DNA from: Azospirillaceae bacterium
GTDB lineage: Bacteria; Pseudomonadota; Alphaproteobacteria; Azospirillales; Azospirillaceae
Assembly (NCBI GenBank): GCA_028281465.1
Contig: JANQJV010000397.1
Coordinates: forward strand, 1-42,785
Direction of reading: 5' to 3'
Length of the DNA stretch: 42,785 nucleotides
Each line of letters opens with the position of its first letter. Position 1 is the first letter of the stretch. The position numbers were made by a program, and so were the translations under genes. Shown here one piece after another: positions 35,913 to 42,785 of this stretch. The notes under the pieces were generated by a model. The model saw only the letters and a program-made list of their open reading frames with translations. It had not been told where the DNA came from and did not search any database.

Positions 35913-35945
35913 GGCGAACACCGGTACGAGCGCTTTGTTGCAACT

Positions 35946-36080
35946 GTGCTCAAGCAGCGAAGCGGGTGCACAGAAAAATGTGCTCAAGCAGCGTAGCGGG
36001 TGCACAGACAAATGTGCTCAAGCAGCGTAGCGGTAGCACAGACAAATGTGCTCAAGCAGCGTAGCGGGTGCACAGACAGA
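35946..36080. repeat. Four 34-bp tandem repeats with hairpin units
   Basis: Units start at 35946, 35980, 36014 and 36048 with a period of exactly 34 bp (the last is about 33 bases). Each has TGTGC and GCACA arms about 18 bases apart, and in unit three a change keeps the pairing (TGTGCT with AGCACA). On the minus strand, each hairpin is followed by a short T-rich run (up to five Ts). The array lies between the converging Uma2 gene and the permease gene and could act as a tandem terminator for the ABC operon. Confidence 0.85.
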
Positions 36081-36124
36081 CAAGGACGCGCGTGGGCGCA
36101 TCCCAGCCTCGGTCTTGCCCGCTG

Positions 36125-37003
36125 CTACTCTTTCACGGCTCCAGTCATGCTGGCAACGTAGTGCTCGACGAAGAACGAGTACAGGATGGCCACGGGCAAT
36201 GAGCCCAAGAGCGCTCCGGCCATGAGCGAACCCCAGTGGTAGATGTCACCCTCCACCAGCTCGGTGATCACACCGACCGGCACCGTCTTGTTCTCCGAGG
36301 AGGAGACGAAGGTCAGCGCGTAGATGAACTCGTTCCAAGACAAGGTAAAGGCGAAGATGCCGGCGGAGATCAGACCGGGCACGGACAGCGGCAGCAGAAT
36401 GCGCCACAGAATCTGAAACCGCGAGGCACCGTCGATCAACGCGCATTCCTCCAGCTCATACGGGATCGAGCGGAAGTACCCCATCAACAGCCACGTACAA
36501 AACGGAATCAGGAATGTCGGATAGGTCAGGATCAGGGCCCAAACAGTGTCGAACACACCGTAGCTGAACACCATGGTGGCCAACGGAATGAACAGGATCG
36601 ACGGTGGCACCAGATAGGCCAGGAAGATCGAAACGCCGACGTAGCGGGAACCGCTGAAGCGCAGCCGCTCGATGGCATAGGCGGCGCATACGGCACAAAA
36701 CAGCGAAATGAACGTGGCCGCGATCGAGATCAGCATCGTGTTCCACATCCAGGTGGGAAACGAGGTCTCGAACAGGAGCTTATTGATGTTCTGCAGAGTC
36801 GGCTCGACCACCCAAAATGGGCTGAAGTCGTCGTAGTTGTACAGTTCTTCGTTGGATTTGAAGGTGGTCACCGTCATCCAATAGAACGGAAACAACAGAA
36901 TGAAGACGATGATGATCAATGGCACATACACCGTGACCACACGGTTGGAGACCGACGACCACAGGTCGACGTCCGGCTGATCGTGCCCCGCATCCTTGGC
37001 CAT
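36125..37003 (-). CDS. Carbohydrate ABC transporter permease (second)
   Basis: A 292-residue inner-membrane permease of the MalG/UgpE type with six hydrophobic segments (for example VYVPLIIIVFILLFPFYWM and LISIAATFISLFCAVCAAYA). The coupling loop motif EECALIDGASRFQILWRIL (the EAA loop) contacts the ATPase. It pairs with the permease encoded upstream to form the channel. The ATG at 37003 has AAGGAG 8 bases upstream; a GTG at 37012 is alternative. It is the last gene of the operon and lies 24 bases after the first permease. The substrate is likely a sugar or polyol. Confidence 0.92.
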   Translation of the reverse strand: MAKDAGHDQPDVDLWSSVSNRVVTVYVPLIIIVFILLFPFYWMTVTTFKSNEELYNYDDFSPFWVVEPTLQNINKLLFETSFPTWMWNTMLISIAATFISLFCAVCAAYAIERLRFSGSRYVGVSIFLAYLVPPSILFIPLATMVFSYGVFDTVWALILTYPTFLIPFCTWLLMGYFRSIPYELEECALIDGASRFQILWRILLPLSVPGLISAGIFAFTLSWNEFIYALTFVSSSENKTVPVGVITELVEGDIYHWGSLMAGALLGSLPVAILYSFFVEHYVASMTGAVKE

Positions 37004-37027
37004 AACCGGCACTCCTTTCCCTGATCC

Positions 37028-37984
37028 TCAGTCTTTGCCGCCGTGCTGCCAGCGCCGGCGTTGCAGCCCGAAGAAGCTGAACAGGATCGCGGCCAGCAGG
37101 AACGGGATCATGGCCACGGCGATGGCCGCGCCCTCACCCAACTGCCCGCCGGGGATGGCGCGCTGGAACGACAGGGTCGCCATCAGATGGGTCGCGTTCA
37201 GCGGTCCGCCCCGGGTCAGCACATAGATGAGCTGGAAATCGGTGAAGGTGAACAGCACCGAAAACGTCATCACCACGGCGATGATCGGCATCAGCATGGG
37301 ATAGGTGACGTACCGGAACCGCTGCCAGGCCGTGGCACCGTCCAGGATCGCCGCTTCATACAGCGACGGCGGAATCGTCTGCAGCCCGGCCAGCAGGGTG
37401 ATGGCGACGAACGGAATGCCGCGCCAGACATTGGCGGCGATCACGCTGGCGCGCGCCAACGCAGGCTCGCCCAGGAAGTTGATGTAGCTGTCGATCCAGC
37501 CCCACTCCACCAACACCCAGGAGATGATGGAGAACTGCGCGTCGTAGATCCACCAGAAGGCGATGGCGGACAGCACCGTCGGCACGATCCATGGCAACAG
37601 CACGATGGCACGCAGAAACGCCTTGAACGGCAAATGCCGGTTCAACAGCAGTGCCAGGTACAGACCGATGGCGAATTTCAGGATGCTGGCAACGACCGTG
37701 TACAGAAACGTATTGAACACCGACAACCAGAACACCGAATCCTCGAAGAGAAACTCGAAGTTCTCCAGGCCGATGAAGATACCCGGTCGGCCGATGGTGG
37801 TGTTGGTCATGCCGAGCCAGATGCCAAGGCCGAGCGGGTAGGCCAGGAACAGCAGCAACAAGGTCGCCGCCGGCAACAGGAACAGCAAGCCCATCACATT
37901 GCGGTCATGCCCCAGAGCGGACGCCCAGGACATCTCCCGCGCCGCGGACACCGGTTGCTTGGATGTCTGCGTTTCGGCCACCAT
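37028..37984 (-). CDS. Carbohydrate ABC transporter permease (first)
   Basis: A 318-residue permease of the MalF/UgpA type, with six transmembrane segments visible from FLLPAATLLLLFLAYPLGLG to the end. The EAA coupling motif is YEAAILDGATAWQRFRYVTY near residue 230. It forms a heterodimer with the second permease. GAGG lies 9 bases before the ATG at 37984. It is separated from the binding-protein gene upstream by 206 bp containing two long stem-loops, which probably set relative transcript amounts. Confidence 0.92.
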   Translation of the reverse strand: MVAETQTSKQPVSAAREMSWASALGHDRNVMGLLFLLPAATLLLLFLAYPLGLGIWLGMTNTTIGRPGIFIGLENFEFLFEDSVFWLSVFNTFLYTVVASILKFAIGLYLALLLNRHLPFKAFLRAIVLLPWIVPTVLSAIAFWWIYDAQFSIISWVLVEWGWIDSYINFLGEPALARASVIAANVWRGIPFVAITLLAGLQTIPPSLYEAAILDGATAWQRFRYVTYPMLMPIIAVVMTFSVLFTFTDFQLIYVLTRGGPLNATHLMATLSFQRAIPGGQLGEGAAIAVAMIPFLLAAILFSFFGLQRRRWQHGGKD

Positions 37985-38022
37985 GGCGTACGTCCTCTAA
38001 AAGTACACTTTACAGACCGTAG

Positions 38023-38086
38023 GTTGGGGCACGGCGCGCACGAGGCCGACTGTTTCAGCACCGTCCTCGAAACGCCGTGCCCCAAC
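38023..38086. promoter_or_regulatory. Long stem-loop before the permease genes
   Basis: GTTGGGGCACGGCG (38023-38036) pairs perfectly with CGCCGTGCCCCAAC (38073-38086), a 14-bp stem with a 36-base loop that itself holds a CGAGG/CCTCG helix (38041-38045 and 38065-38069). Placed between binding-protein and permease genes, it may stabilise the upstream message or reduce read-through. The arm resembles that of the inverted repeat at 41889. Confidence 0.7.
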
Positions 38087-38120
38087 ATCCGACGTCTCAG
38101 CTTGCCGCACTGCCGGCTGT

Positions 38121-38179
38121 TGTGGCGATCTGCGCTGATTTCAACCCCAGGCTTGAAGCCGTGCTCACAGATCGCCACA
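38121..38179. promoter_or_regulatory. Second long stem-loop, just after the binding-protein gene
   Basis: TGTGGCGATCTG (38121-38132) pairs perfectly with CAGATCGCCACA (38168-38179). The 35-base loop contains TTCAA/TTGAA arms (38140-38157) for an inner helix. It lies 11 bases past the binding-protein stop codon. The layout is like that of the neighbouring stem-loop, so the two look like a pair of intergenic structural elements. Confidence 0.7.
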
Positions 38180-38190
38180 CCCTACGATCC

Positions 38191-39501
38191 TCAGATGCGG
38201 TAGTACCGCTCGGCCCGGCGGGCCGCGTTGGCGGCGGCATCGGCCGGCGAGCGCTGACCGGAGGCCGCTTCGGCGAACATGTTGACAACGATGTAGTCGG
38301 CCATGCAGGCGGCCGACGCGTAGCCCAGGTCGCCGGCAAAGCCGTTCCACAACATGTTCTTAACGCAGTCGCGGTACGGCGTATGCTTGGGATCTTCGGT
38401 CCAGATCGGGTTGGCCTCATACGCCGCCAACGGCTGGGTGATGTAGCCGATCGCCGCCTGTTGCCACGGCTCGTACTGCTCGCGCTCCCACATGAAGCGC
38501 AGGTACTCCTGCGCGGCATTGGGATAGCGCGAGTGCTGGAATACCATGGCTTGGGTGAACAGGTGCAGTTCGGTCGGCCGCCCAACCGGGCCGATCGGCA
38601 TGTTGGCATGCTCGATATCGGCGGCGATCTCCTGCATGGCCGGATCGTCGGAGCGCTTGGCAGCGTAGTACACCGAGATGCCGTTGGCCGTCAGACCGAT
38701 CTGGTTGGCCAGGAACGCCTTGTTGTTGTTGGCGTCGAGCCAGGACAGCGTGCCGTCGATGAACGTGCCGTACAGCTCACGGACATACTCCAGCGCCGCC
38801 ACCGTTTCCGGGCTGTTCAGTACCACGGTGTTGTTTTCGTCGACCATGCGGCCACCGAACGCCCACAGGAGCGTATGCGTCCAGGTGTTGCCGTCGCCGA
38901 CCGCATTGCCGAGCGCGAATCCCGGAGGCGTACCGTTGGCGTGCAGCGCCTTGCAGGCCGCCAGGAACCCGTCGGTGTCACGCGGCAGCGCCTCGTAACC
39001 AGCCGCCTCCAACATGCTCTTGCGGTAGACGATGCAGTTGCCGGCCGCGCCCAGCGGCAGGCCAATCCAGCGCCCCTCACGCATGCCGTAGCGCTGCGCC
39101 GCATCGTACCAACCACCGTACTTGTCGCCGAGATAGGTGGCCAGATCGGTCAGGTCCACCAGCTTGTCGGGGTACTGGTGCGGGTCGTCGAACCAGCCGA
39201 CAATGACGTCCGGGCCACTACCGACATTGGCCGCAACGGCTGCCTTGGGTCGCACGTCTTCCCAGGATTCGGTGTCCACGCGTACAGGGATGCCGGTCAC
39301 CTCGGTGAACTTCTGCGTATTCGCGGTCCACAGGTCTTCGTCGCCCTGGACGAAACGGTTCCAGCGCAGCACGCGCAGCTCGGCCCCGGCTTCCGGCTCC
39401 AGGGCGAAATCGGTCGCGCGGCCGGTGACCGGCAGGCCGGTGGCCCCGAGCACGCCGGCAGCGGCCCCCAGTTTCAAAGCATCACGACGCTTGATGAGCA
39501 T
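38191..39501 (-). CDS. Carbohydrate ABC transporter substrate-binding protein
   Basis: A 436-residue periplasmic binding protein of the family 1 (sugar/glycerol-phosphate) type. The N-terminus KRRDALKLGAAAGVLGATGLP has a twin-arginine pair followed by a hydrophobic stretch, so export may use the Tat route. LRVLRWNRFVQGDEDLW opens the mature protein, and DVIVGWFDDPHQYPDKLVDL and GLPLGAAGNCIVYRKSMLEA near 105-165 are in the expected order. WTHTLLWAFGGRMVDENNTVV near 215 is typical. The ATG at 39501 has GGAGG 9 bases upstream. The ligand is unknown. The gene lies between the ATPase gene and two stem-loops, then the permeases. Confidence 0.92.
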   Translation of the reverse strand: MLIKRRDALKLGAAAGVLGATGLPVTGRATDFALEPEAGAELRVLRWNRFVQGDEDLWTANTQKFTEVTGIPVRVDTESWEDVRPKAAVAANVGSGPDVIVGWFDDPHQYPDKLVDLTDLATYLGDKYGGWYDAAQRYGMREGRWIGLPLGAAGNCIVYRKSMLEAAGYEALPRDTDGFLAACKALHANGTPPGFALGNAVGDGNTWTHTLLWAFGGRMVDENNTVVLNSPETVAALEYVRELYGTFIDGTLSWLDANNNKAFLANQIGLTANGISVYYAAKRSDDPAMQEIAADIEHANMPIGPVGRPTELHLFTQAMVFQHSRYPNAAQEYLRFMWEREQYEPWQQAAIGYITQPLAAYEANPIWTEDPKHTPYRDCVKNMLWNGFAGDLGYASAACMADYIVVNMFAEAASGQRSPADAAANAARRAERYYRI

Positions 39502-39618
39502 TGCTTGAGACCTCCCATTGGGTGTTGCCACTTGGTTGTTGCCGTTCCGTCGGCTCTCCTGGCCGATCGGCGGATGCAGGACGGCCGGTGTGCCCCGGCC
39601 CGGGCTCCGGTCACGCCG

Positions 39619-40695
39619 TCACAGCCGCCGCCCGTCGGCGGCGTCGAACAGGTGACCAAACTCCACGCGCGGCTTCAGGTCGATCCGATCGCCCGGCTTC
39701 AGCGCATGCCGTTCGGTGAACATGGCGCAGATGGGCAGCGCGCCCAGCCGGCAGAACACCAGCATGCTGTCGCCCGTTGGTTCGACCACGTCGACCTCGG
39801 CGGGACAGGCACCGCCGGTCCCGGTCTCGACAAACTGTAGGTGTGCCGGCCGGATGCCGTAAGTAACCGACTGGCCGGGCTGCCCCGATACCGTGTCGGG
39901 TACTTGGAAGCGCACCCCCTCCTCGGCCATGACCCAGGCCCGGCCGTCTTCCCGGTGCAAGCGGCCTTCCACCATATTCATGGCCGGCGAGCCGATGAAG
40001 CCGGCGACGAAGGTGTTGACGGGCCTGTCGTACAGCTCCAGGGGCGAACCGATCTGCTCGACATGGCCATCGCGCATCACCACAATGCGATCCGCCATGG
40101 TCATGGCCTCGATCTGGTCGTGCGTGACATACACCGAGGTCGTCCGCAAGCGCTGGTGCAGGGCTCGGATCTCTGTGCGCATCTGCACGCGCAGTTTGGC
40201 GTCCAGATTGCTGAGCGGCTCGTCGAACAGGAACACCTGGGGATCGCGCACGATGGCCCGGCCCATGGCGACGCGCTGGCGCTGCCCACCGGAAAGCTGG
40301 CGCGGATAGCGTTGCAGGTAAGGAACCAAGCCCAAAGTCTCCGCCGCCGTGCTCACGCGGGACTCGATGTCGCGCGCATCCGCCCGGCGCAGCTTGAGGC
40401 TGAAGGCCATGTTGTCGAACACGGTCATGTGCGGATAGAGCGCGTAGTTCTGGAACACCATGGCGATGTCGCGCTCCTTGGGTGGCACCCGGTTGACCAC
40501 CCGGCCGGCGATGGCGATTTCGCCGGCGGTGATCGCCTCCAGCCCGGCGATCATGCGCAACAAGGTGGATTTGCCGCACCCAGACGGGCCGACCAGAACG
40601 GTGAAGTCCTGGTCGGGAATGGCCACGTCGATGCCGTGGATGACCTCGTGCGCGCCGAACGACTTACGAACCTGGCGGATATCGACCGATGCCAT
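39619..40695 (-). CDS. Sugar ABC transporter ATP-binding protein (UgpC/MalK type)
   Basis: A 358-residue cytoplasmic ATPase that powers the importer encoded downstream. Walker A GPSGCGKST is at residues 36-44, the Q-loop glutamine at 82 (FQNYALYPHM), the ABC signature LSGGQ at 134-138, and Walker B VFLFDEP at 154-160, followed by LSNLDAKLR and the switch histidine in VTHDQ. A C-terminal TOBE-like regulatory domain (from about residue 240, YGIRPAHLQFVE) is as in UgpC and MalK. It is the first gene of the operon. GGGA precedes the ATG. Confidence 0.95.
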   Translation of the reverse strand: MASVDIRQVRKSFGAHEVIHGIDVAIPDQDFTVLVGPSGCGKSTLLRMIAGLEAITAGEIAIAGRVVNRVPPKERDIAMVFQNYALYPHMTVFDNMAFSLKLRRADARDIESRVSTAAETLGLVPYLQRYPRQLSGGQRQRVAMGRAIVRDPQVFLFDEPLSNLDAKLRVQMRTEIRALHQRLRTTSVYVTHDQIEAMTMADRIVVMRDGHVEQIGSPLELYDRPVNTFVAGFIGSPAMNMVEGRLHREDGRAWVMAEEGVRFQVPDTVSGQPGQSVTYGIRPAHLQFVETGTGGACPAEVDVVEPTGDSMLVFCRLGALPICAMFTERHALKPGDRIDLKPRVEFGHLFDAADGRRL

Positions 40696-40847
40696 GGTGA
40701 TCCCGAAGAGTAACGGTGGACAAGCGCAGGACTCAGGAAAGGCCGCTGCCGGGTGGCAGACACACCAAAGATCTGTCGGTCGGAGTCACCGCAAGCACCT
40801 CCCCAAAGCCATATTCTTTGTTCCGGTCCACCGCCGATGCGGCCAGG

Positions 40848-40857
40848 CAACCGGTTG
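40848..40857. promoter_or_regulatory. Possible LacI-family operator upstream of the ABC operon
   Basis: CAACCGGTTG is a perfect 10-bp palindrome with a central CG, like the core of many LacI-family sugar operators (AACCGGTT). It lies 153 bp upstream of the first gene of the sugar transporter. Short palindromes arise by chance in GC-rich DNA, and no repressor gene is in the window. Confidence 0.35.
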
Positions 40858-40940
40858 TTTAACCGCGACCATAAGACGCCGCGCGCCGGGCTGCAACACC
40901 AGCGGGCAGACCGGTGGTTTTTCGTGCAACCGAAAGCGCG

Positions 40941-41852
40941 CTACGGCGCGGTGCCCGGGGTGTTGCGCCGCTCGATCTGGCGGAACAGGGCGCTGTGATC
41001 GAGACCGCCGTCGCCGGCGGTGACCAGGTCGGTGTAGAGTCGCGTGGCCAGATCGGAAAACGGCAGATCCGGCAAGCCCAGGCCGCGCGCCGTATCCAAG
41101 ATGGTGTGCAGGTCCTTGAGCTGGGTGGCCGCCATGCCGCCGGGCTGGAAGTTGCCCTCGGTCATGCGCCGGCCGTGCTGGCGCAGGATCGTGCTGTCGG
41201 CAAAGCCGCCGGCGACCGCCGCGATGAAGGCGGCCGGATCGGCCCCGCCGGCGCGCGCCATGAGGATTGCCTCGCTCACCGCGCCGATGCTGACGGCCAC
41301 GATGATCTGGTTGCACAGCTTGGCCAATTGTCCGGTTCCCGACGGTCCGACATGGGTCGGCCGACCCATGGCCTCGAACACCGCCGCCGTCTGCGCCGCG
41401 GCATAGGCGGCCGGCGTGCCGCCGACCATGATGGCGAGCGTGCCCGCGTCAGCCCCCCGCGTGCCGCCGGACACCGGCGCATCGAGATGCAACACACCGC
41501 GTTTGGCCAGCAGGGCATTGTGCTCCCGCGCCGTCGCCGGCGGGATCGAACTCATGTCGATCACCAATTCGCCCTCGCCGAGGGCCTCCAGCACCGGCGG
41601 CGCCGTCAACACCGCCGTCACGGCCGGTCCATCCAGCAGCATGGTGACGACCACCTGCGCCCGCGCCACCGCCTCCTCCGGCGCGGTACACACCACCGCC
41701 CCGTCCGCTTCCAGCGCGCGCGCCTTGTCGGGCGTGCGGTTCCACACCGCCACCGGAAACCCGGCCCCGAGCAACCGCCGCGCCATCGGCTGCCCCATCA
41801 GCCCCATCCCCAAAAACGCAATCGGCGGCCTGCCTTCGCTGTGGTGGTCCAT
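40941..41852 (-). CDS. Beta-hydroxyacid dehydrogenase (HIBADH/tartronate semialdehyde reductase type)
   Basis: A 303-residue NAD(P)-dependent reductase of the 3-hydroxyisobutyrate dehydrogenase superfamily. The nucleotide loop [17 protein letters not shown] has GMGLMG at residues 15-20. The substrate motif [20 protein letters not shown] is near 124. The catalytic lysine is Lys178 in [26 protein letters not shown] is near 97. Substrate choice (3-hydroxyisobutyrate, tartronate semialdehyde or related) cannot be settled by eye. GGAGG lies about 10 bases before the ATG at 41852; the frame is open far upstream through the MITE-like repeat, but that part is not protein-like. It is on the same strand as the ABC operon, separated by 245 bp. 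Confidence 0.9.
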   Translation of the reverse strand: MDHHSEGRPPIAFLGMGLMGQPMARRLLGAGFPVAVWNRTPDKARALEADGAVVCTAPEEAVARAQVVVTMLLDGPAVTAVLTAPPVLEALGEGELVIDMSSIPPATAREHNALLAKRGVLHLDAPVSGGTRGADAGTLAIMVGGTPAAYAAAQTAAVFEAMGRPTHVGPSGTGQLAKLCNQIIVAVSIGAVSEAILMARAGGADPAAFIAAVAGGFADSTILRQHGRRMTEGNFQPGGMAATQLKDLHTILDTARGLGLPDLPFSDLATRLYTDLVTAGDGGLDHSALFRQIERRNTPGTAP

Positions 41853-41888
41853 GGTATGAAGTCCTCCCGGATTCTTGTTCCTCAATGG

Positions 41889-42040
41889 GTAGGTCGGTGC
41901 TCTGCGCCGACATCTCACCCCCCGGCGGAATGGCGACAAAACGGCACGCCCTCCACCCATGGCGACGCAGCGGCGCGCCACCCATGGCGACGCAGCGGCG
42001 CAGACCGAAACGCCGATGTCGGCGCAGAGCACCGACCTAC
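41889..42040. mobile_element. MITE-like 152-bp inverted repeat element
   Basis: The 26-base ends 41889-41914 and 42015-42040 are perfect reverse complements (GTAGGTCGGTGCTCTG at the start). Inside are two identical 24-base copies with a 25-bp period (41953-41976 and 41978-42001). There is no ORF of its own. The size, terminal inverted repeats and lack of coding sequence fit a miniature non-autonomous element, but no target-site duplication was established. Confidence 0.6.
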
Positions 42041-42082
42041 GCCCTGCCTGTTTCTCCCCATCGACCGGCTGCTGCAAGCCGC

Positions 42083-42544
42083 TCACGCTTCGTCATCCTC
42101 CGTTTCCCCCGTCAATGTGGCGAGATCGGCCAGATCCCGCGGGCGGCCCGCAGCAATTTTGTTCGCGATCAGATCTTCCCGCGCAAGCACGGTGACGGCA
42201 AGCCCGCTCTCCGGGTCGATGACGGACCGCACACGACGCGACCATGCCGCCTCGAAGGCAACGCCATCAATGCGCGTCGAAATATCGACCATGACCGGTT
42301 TGCGTCCCATGCGGAAGAAGCCATTGGTCAGATCCAGTGGCGCAAGGCCCTCGAGGGGAGCACCGAAGTCAGTCAATGCCTCAAAAAGGGCGCGCGCATT
42401 GTGCGGATCATCGCCCACAAACAGGTCCAGGTCGCCGGTGGATCTCGGTTCGCTATGGAAGGCCAGTGCATAGCCGCCCACGATCAGATAGGCCACGCCG
42501 TGGTCGTTGAGGATTTTGAGCAGGTCACGAAAATCTCGGTACAT
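42083..42544 (-). CDS. Nucleotidyltransferase-fold protein (second)
   Basis: A 153-residue protein of the same superfamily as the one near rnpB. The core motif YLIVGGYALAFHSEPRSTGD has the GG pair at residues 23-24 and the metal aspartates Asp38 and Asp40 (DLD). The C-terminus, EDLIANKIAAGRPRDLADL, is a frequent feature of this group. No small partner ORF is seen beside it. GGAGA lies 8 bases before the ATG at 42544. Identity with a known antibiotic, RNA or toxin nucleotidyltransferase cannot be told. It lies next to the MITE-like element. Confidence 0.82.
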   Translation of the reverse strand: MYRDFRDLLKILNDHGVAYLIVGGYALAFHSEPRSTGDLDLFVGDDPHNARALFEALTDFGAPLEGLAPLDLTNGFFRMGRKPVMVDISTRIDGVAFEAAWSRRVRSVIDPESGLAVTVLAREDLIANKIAAGRPRDLADLATLTGETEDDEA

Positions 42545-42653
42545 GGACGGCGTCTCCGCCGGTCGCACCGGCAACAATCGGACACCACACGAGAGCAGTT
42601 CCCGAGCGGTTTGAGTCGATCTGCGACGGCGATTTTCTTCAGAAACAATTATC

Positions 42654-42695
42654 TAGAGCGGATTCCGCGAACCAACGTGAGCGGAAAACGCTCTA
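42654..42695. repeat. Palindromic intergenic repeat
   Basis: TAGAGCGGATTCCGC (42654-42668) and GCGGAAAACGCTCTA (42681-42695) pair at 13 of 15 positions with a 12-base loop. The TAGAGCG...CGCTCTA form resembles a dispersed palindrome often seen between genes in alphaproteobacterial genomes. It lies in an AT-rich stretch with no gene. Confidence 0.6.
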
Positions 42696-42723
42696 ACAAG
42701 AAACTAAGCTTGGCGTGTCCAAA

Positions 42724-42754
42724 TATAGTAGCAAAAGCAAACTTCGCTGCTATA
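42724..42754. repeat. AT-rich hairpin near the right edge
   Basis: TATAGTAGC (42724-42732) and GCTGCTATA (42746-42754) pair at 8 of 9 positions with a 13-base loop. It lies in a region (42,545-42,785) without a recognised gene; the remainder of the sequence is cut off at the window edge. Confidence 0.4.
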
Positions 42755-42785
42755 TATGCGCTCGGAAAACTGGACTGTTTCATCC

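Noticed and set aside
35946-36080. Possible CRISPR array
   Set aside because: The 34-bp units are contiguous without variable spacers, and no cas genes are in the window.
41853-42086. N-terminal extension of the dehydrogenase through the MITE-like element
   Set aside because: The extra residues are encoded by the inverted and direct repeats and precede the proper nucleotide-binding start at 41852.
1-42785. tRNA or rRNA genes
   Set aside because: No tRNA cloverleaf signatures or rRNA sequence were noticed; the only structural RNA gene recognised is rnpB. A covariance-model search would settle this.

Overview
The window comes from a GC-rich alphaproteobacterium, probably related to the Rhodospirillales. 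The grounds are a complete division and cell wall (dcw) cluster in alphaproteobacterial order ending ftsQ-ftsA-ftsZ-lpxC, an FtsZ with a long Ala/Pro linker and a [11 protein letters not shown]-type tail, a meso-diaminopimelate-type MurE, and a type A RNase P RNA. LpxC implies a lipid A outer membrane. The lineage is inferred from gene content only.

Layout. (1) 1-1,160: a REP-associated tyrosine transposase with REP palindromes on both sides, the last one inside its 3' end. (2) 1,160-21,597, minus strand: mraZ-rsmH-ftsL-ftsI-murE-murF-mraY-murD-ftsW-murG-murC-murB-ddl-ftsQ-ftsA-ftsZ, then a strong terminator, then lpxC. Many junctions are 4-base ATGA overlaps. The products make UDP-MurNAc-pentapeptide (MurB-F, Ddl), lipid I and II (MraY, MurG), septal peptidoglycan (FtsW, FtsI, FtsL, FtsQ) and the Z ring (FtsA, FtsZ). 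(3) 21,598-22,892: a 1.3-kb control region with four phased MraZ boxes, further TGGGN arrays, an AT-rich tract with a DnaA box, and a REP composite. (4) 22,893-27,716: an orphan periplasmic binding protein, an orphan HicB, a large MscS-type channel, a nucleotidyltransferase with a small partner ORF, and rnpB. (5) 27,913-35,912: a CBS protein, a LprI-like protein, a family 5 binding protein beside a HisN-like phosphatase, NudC, a small helical protein followed by hemC and hemD, a YbjQ protein and a Uma2 protein. (6) 35,946-36,080: four 34-bp hairpin repeats. (7) 36,125-42,544, minus strand: a carbohydrate ABC importer (ATPase, binding protein, two permeases) with two long stem-loops between binding protein and permeases, a beta-hydroxyacid dehydrogenase, a 152-bp MITE-like inverted repeat and a second nucleotidyltransferase.

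Most genes are well-known housekeeping families. The least explained parts are the control region upstream of mraZ, where TGGGN repeats with 10-bp phasing recur in both orientations over about 670 bp; the REP/transposase system, whose sequences recur 22 kb away; the small ORF plus nucleotidyltransferase pair beside rnpB; and the structured intergenic repeats in the last 7 kb. No unmistakably new multi-gene system was found.
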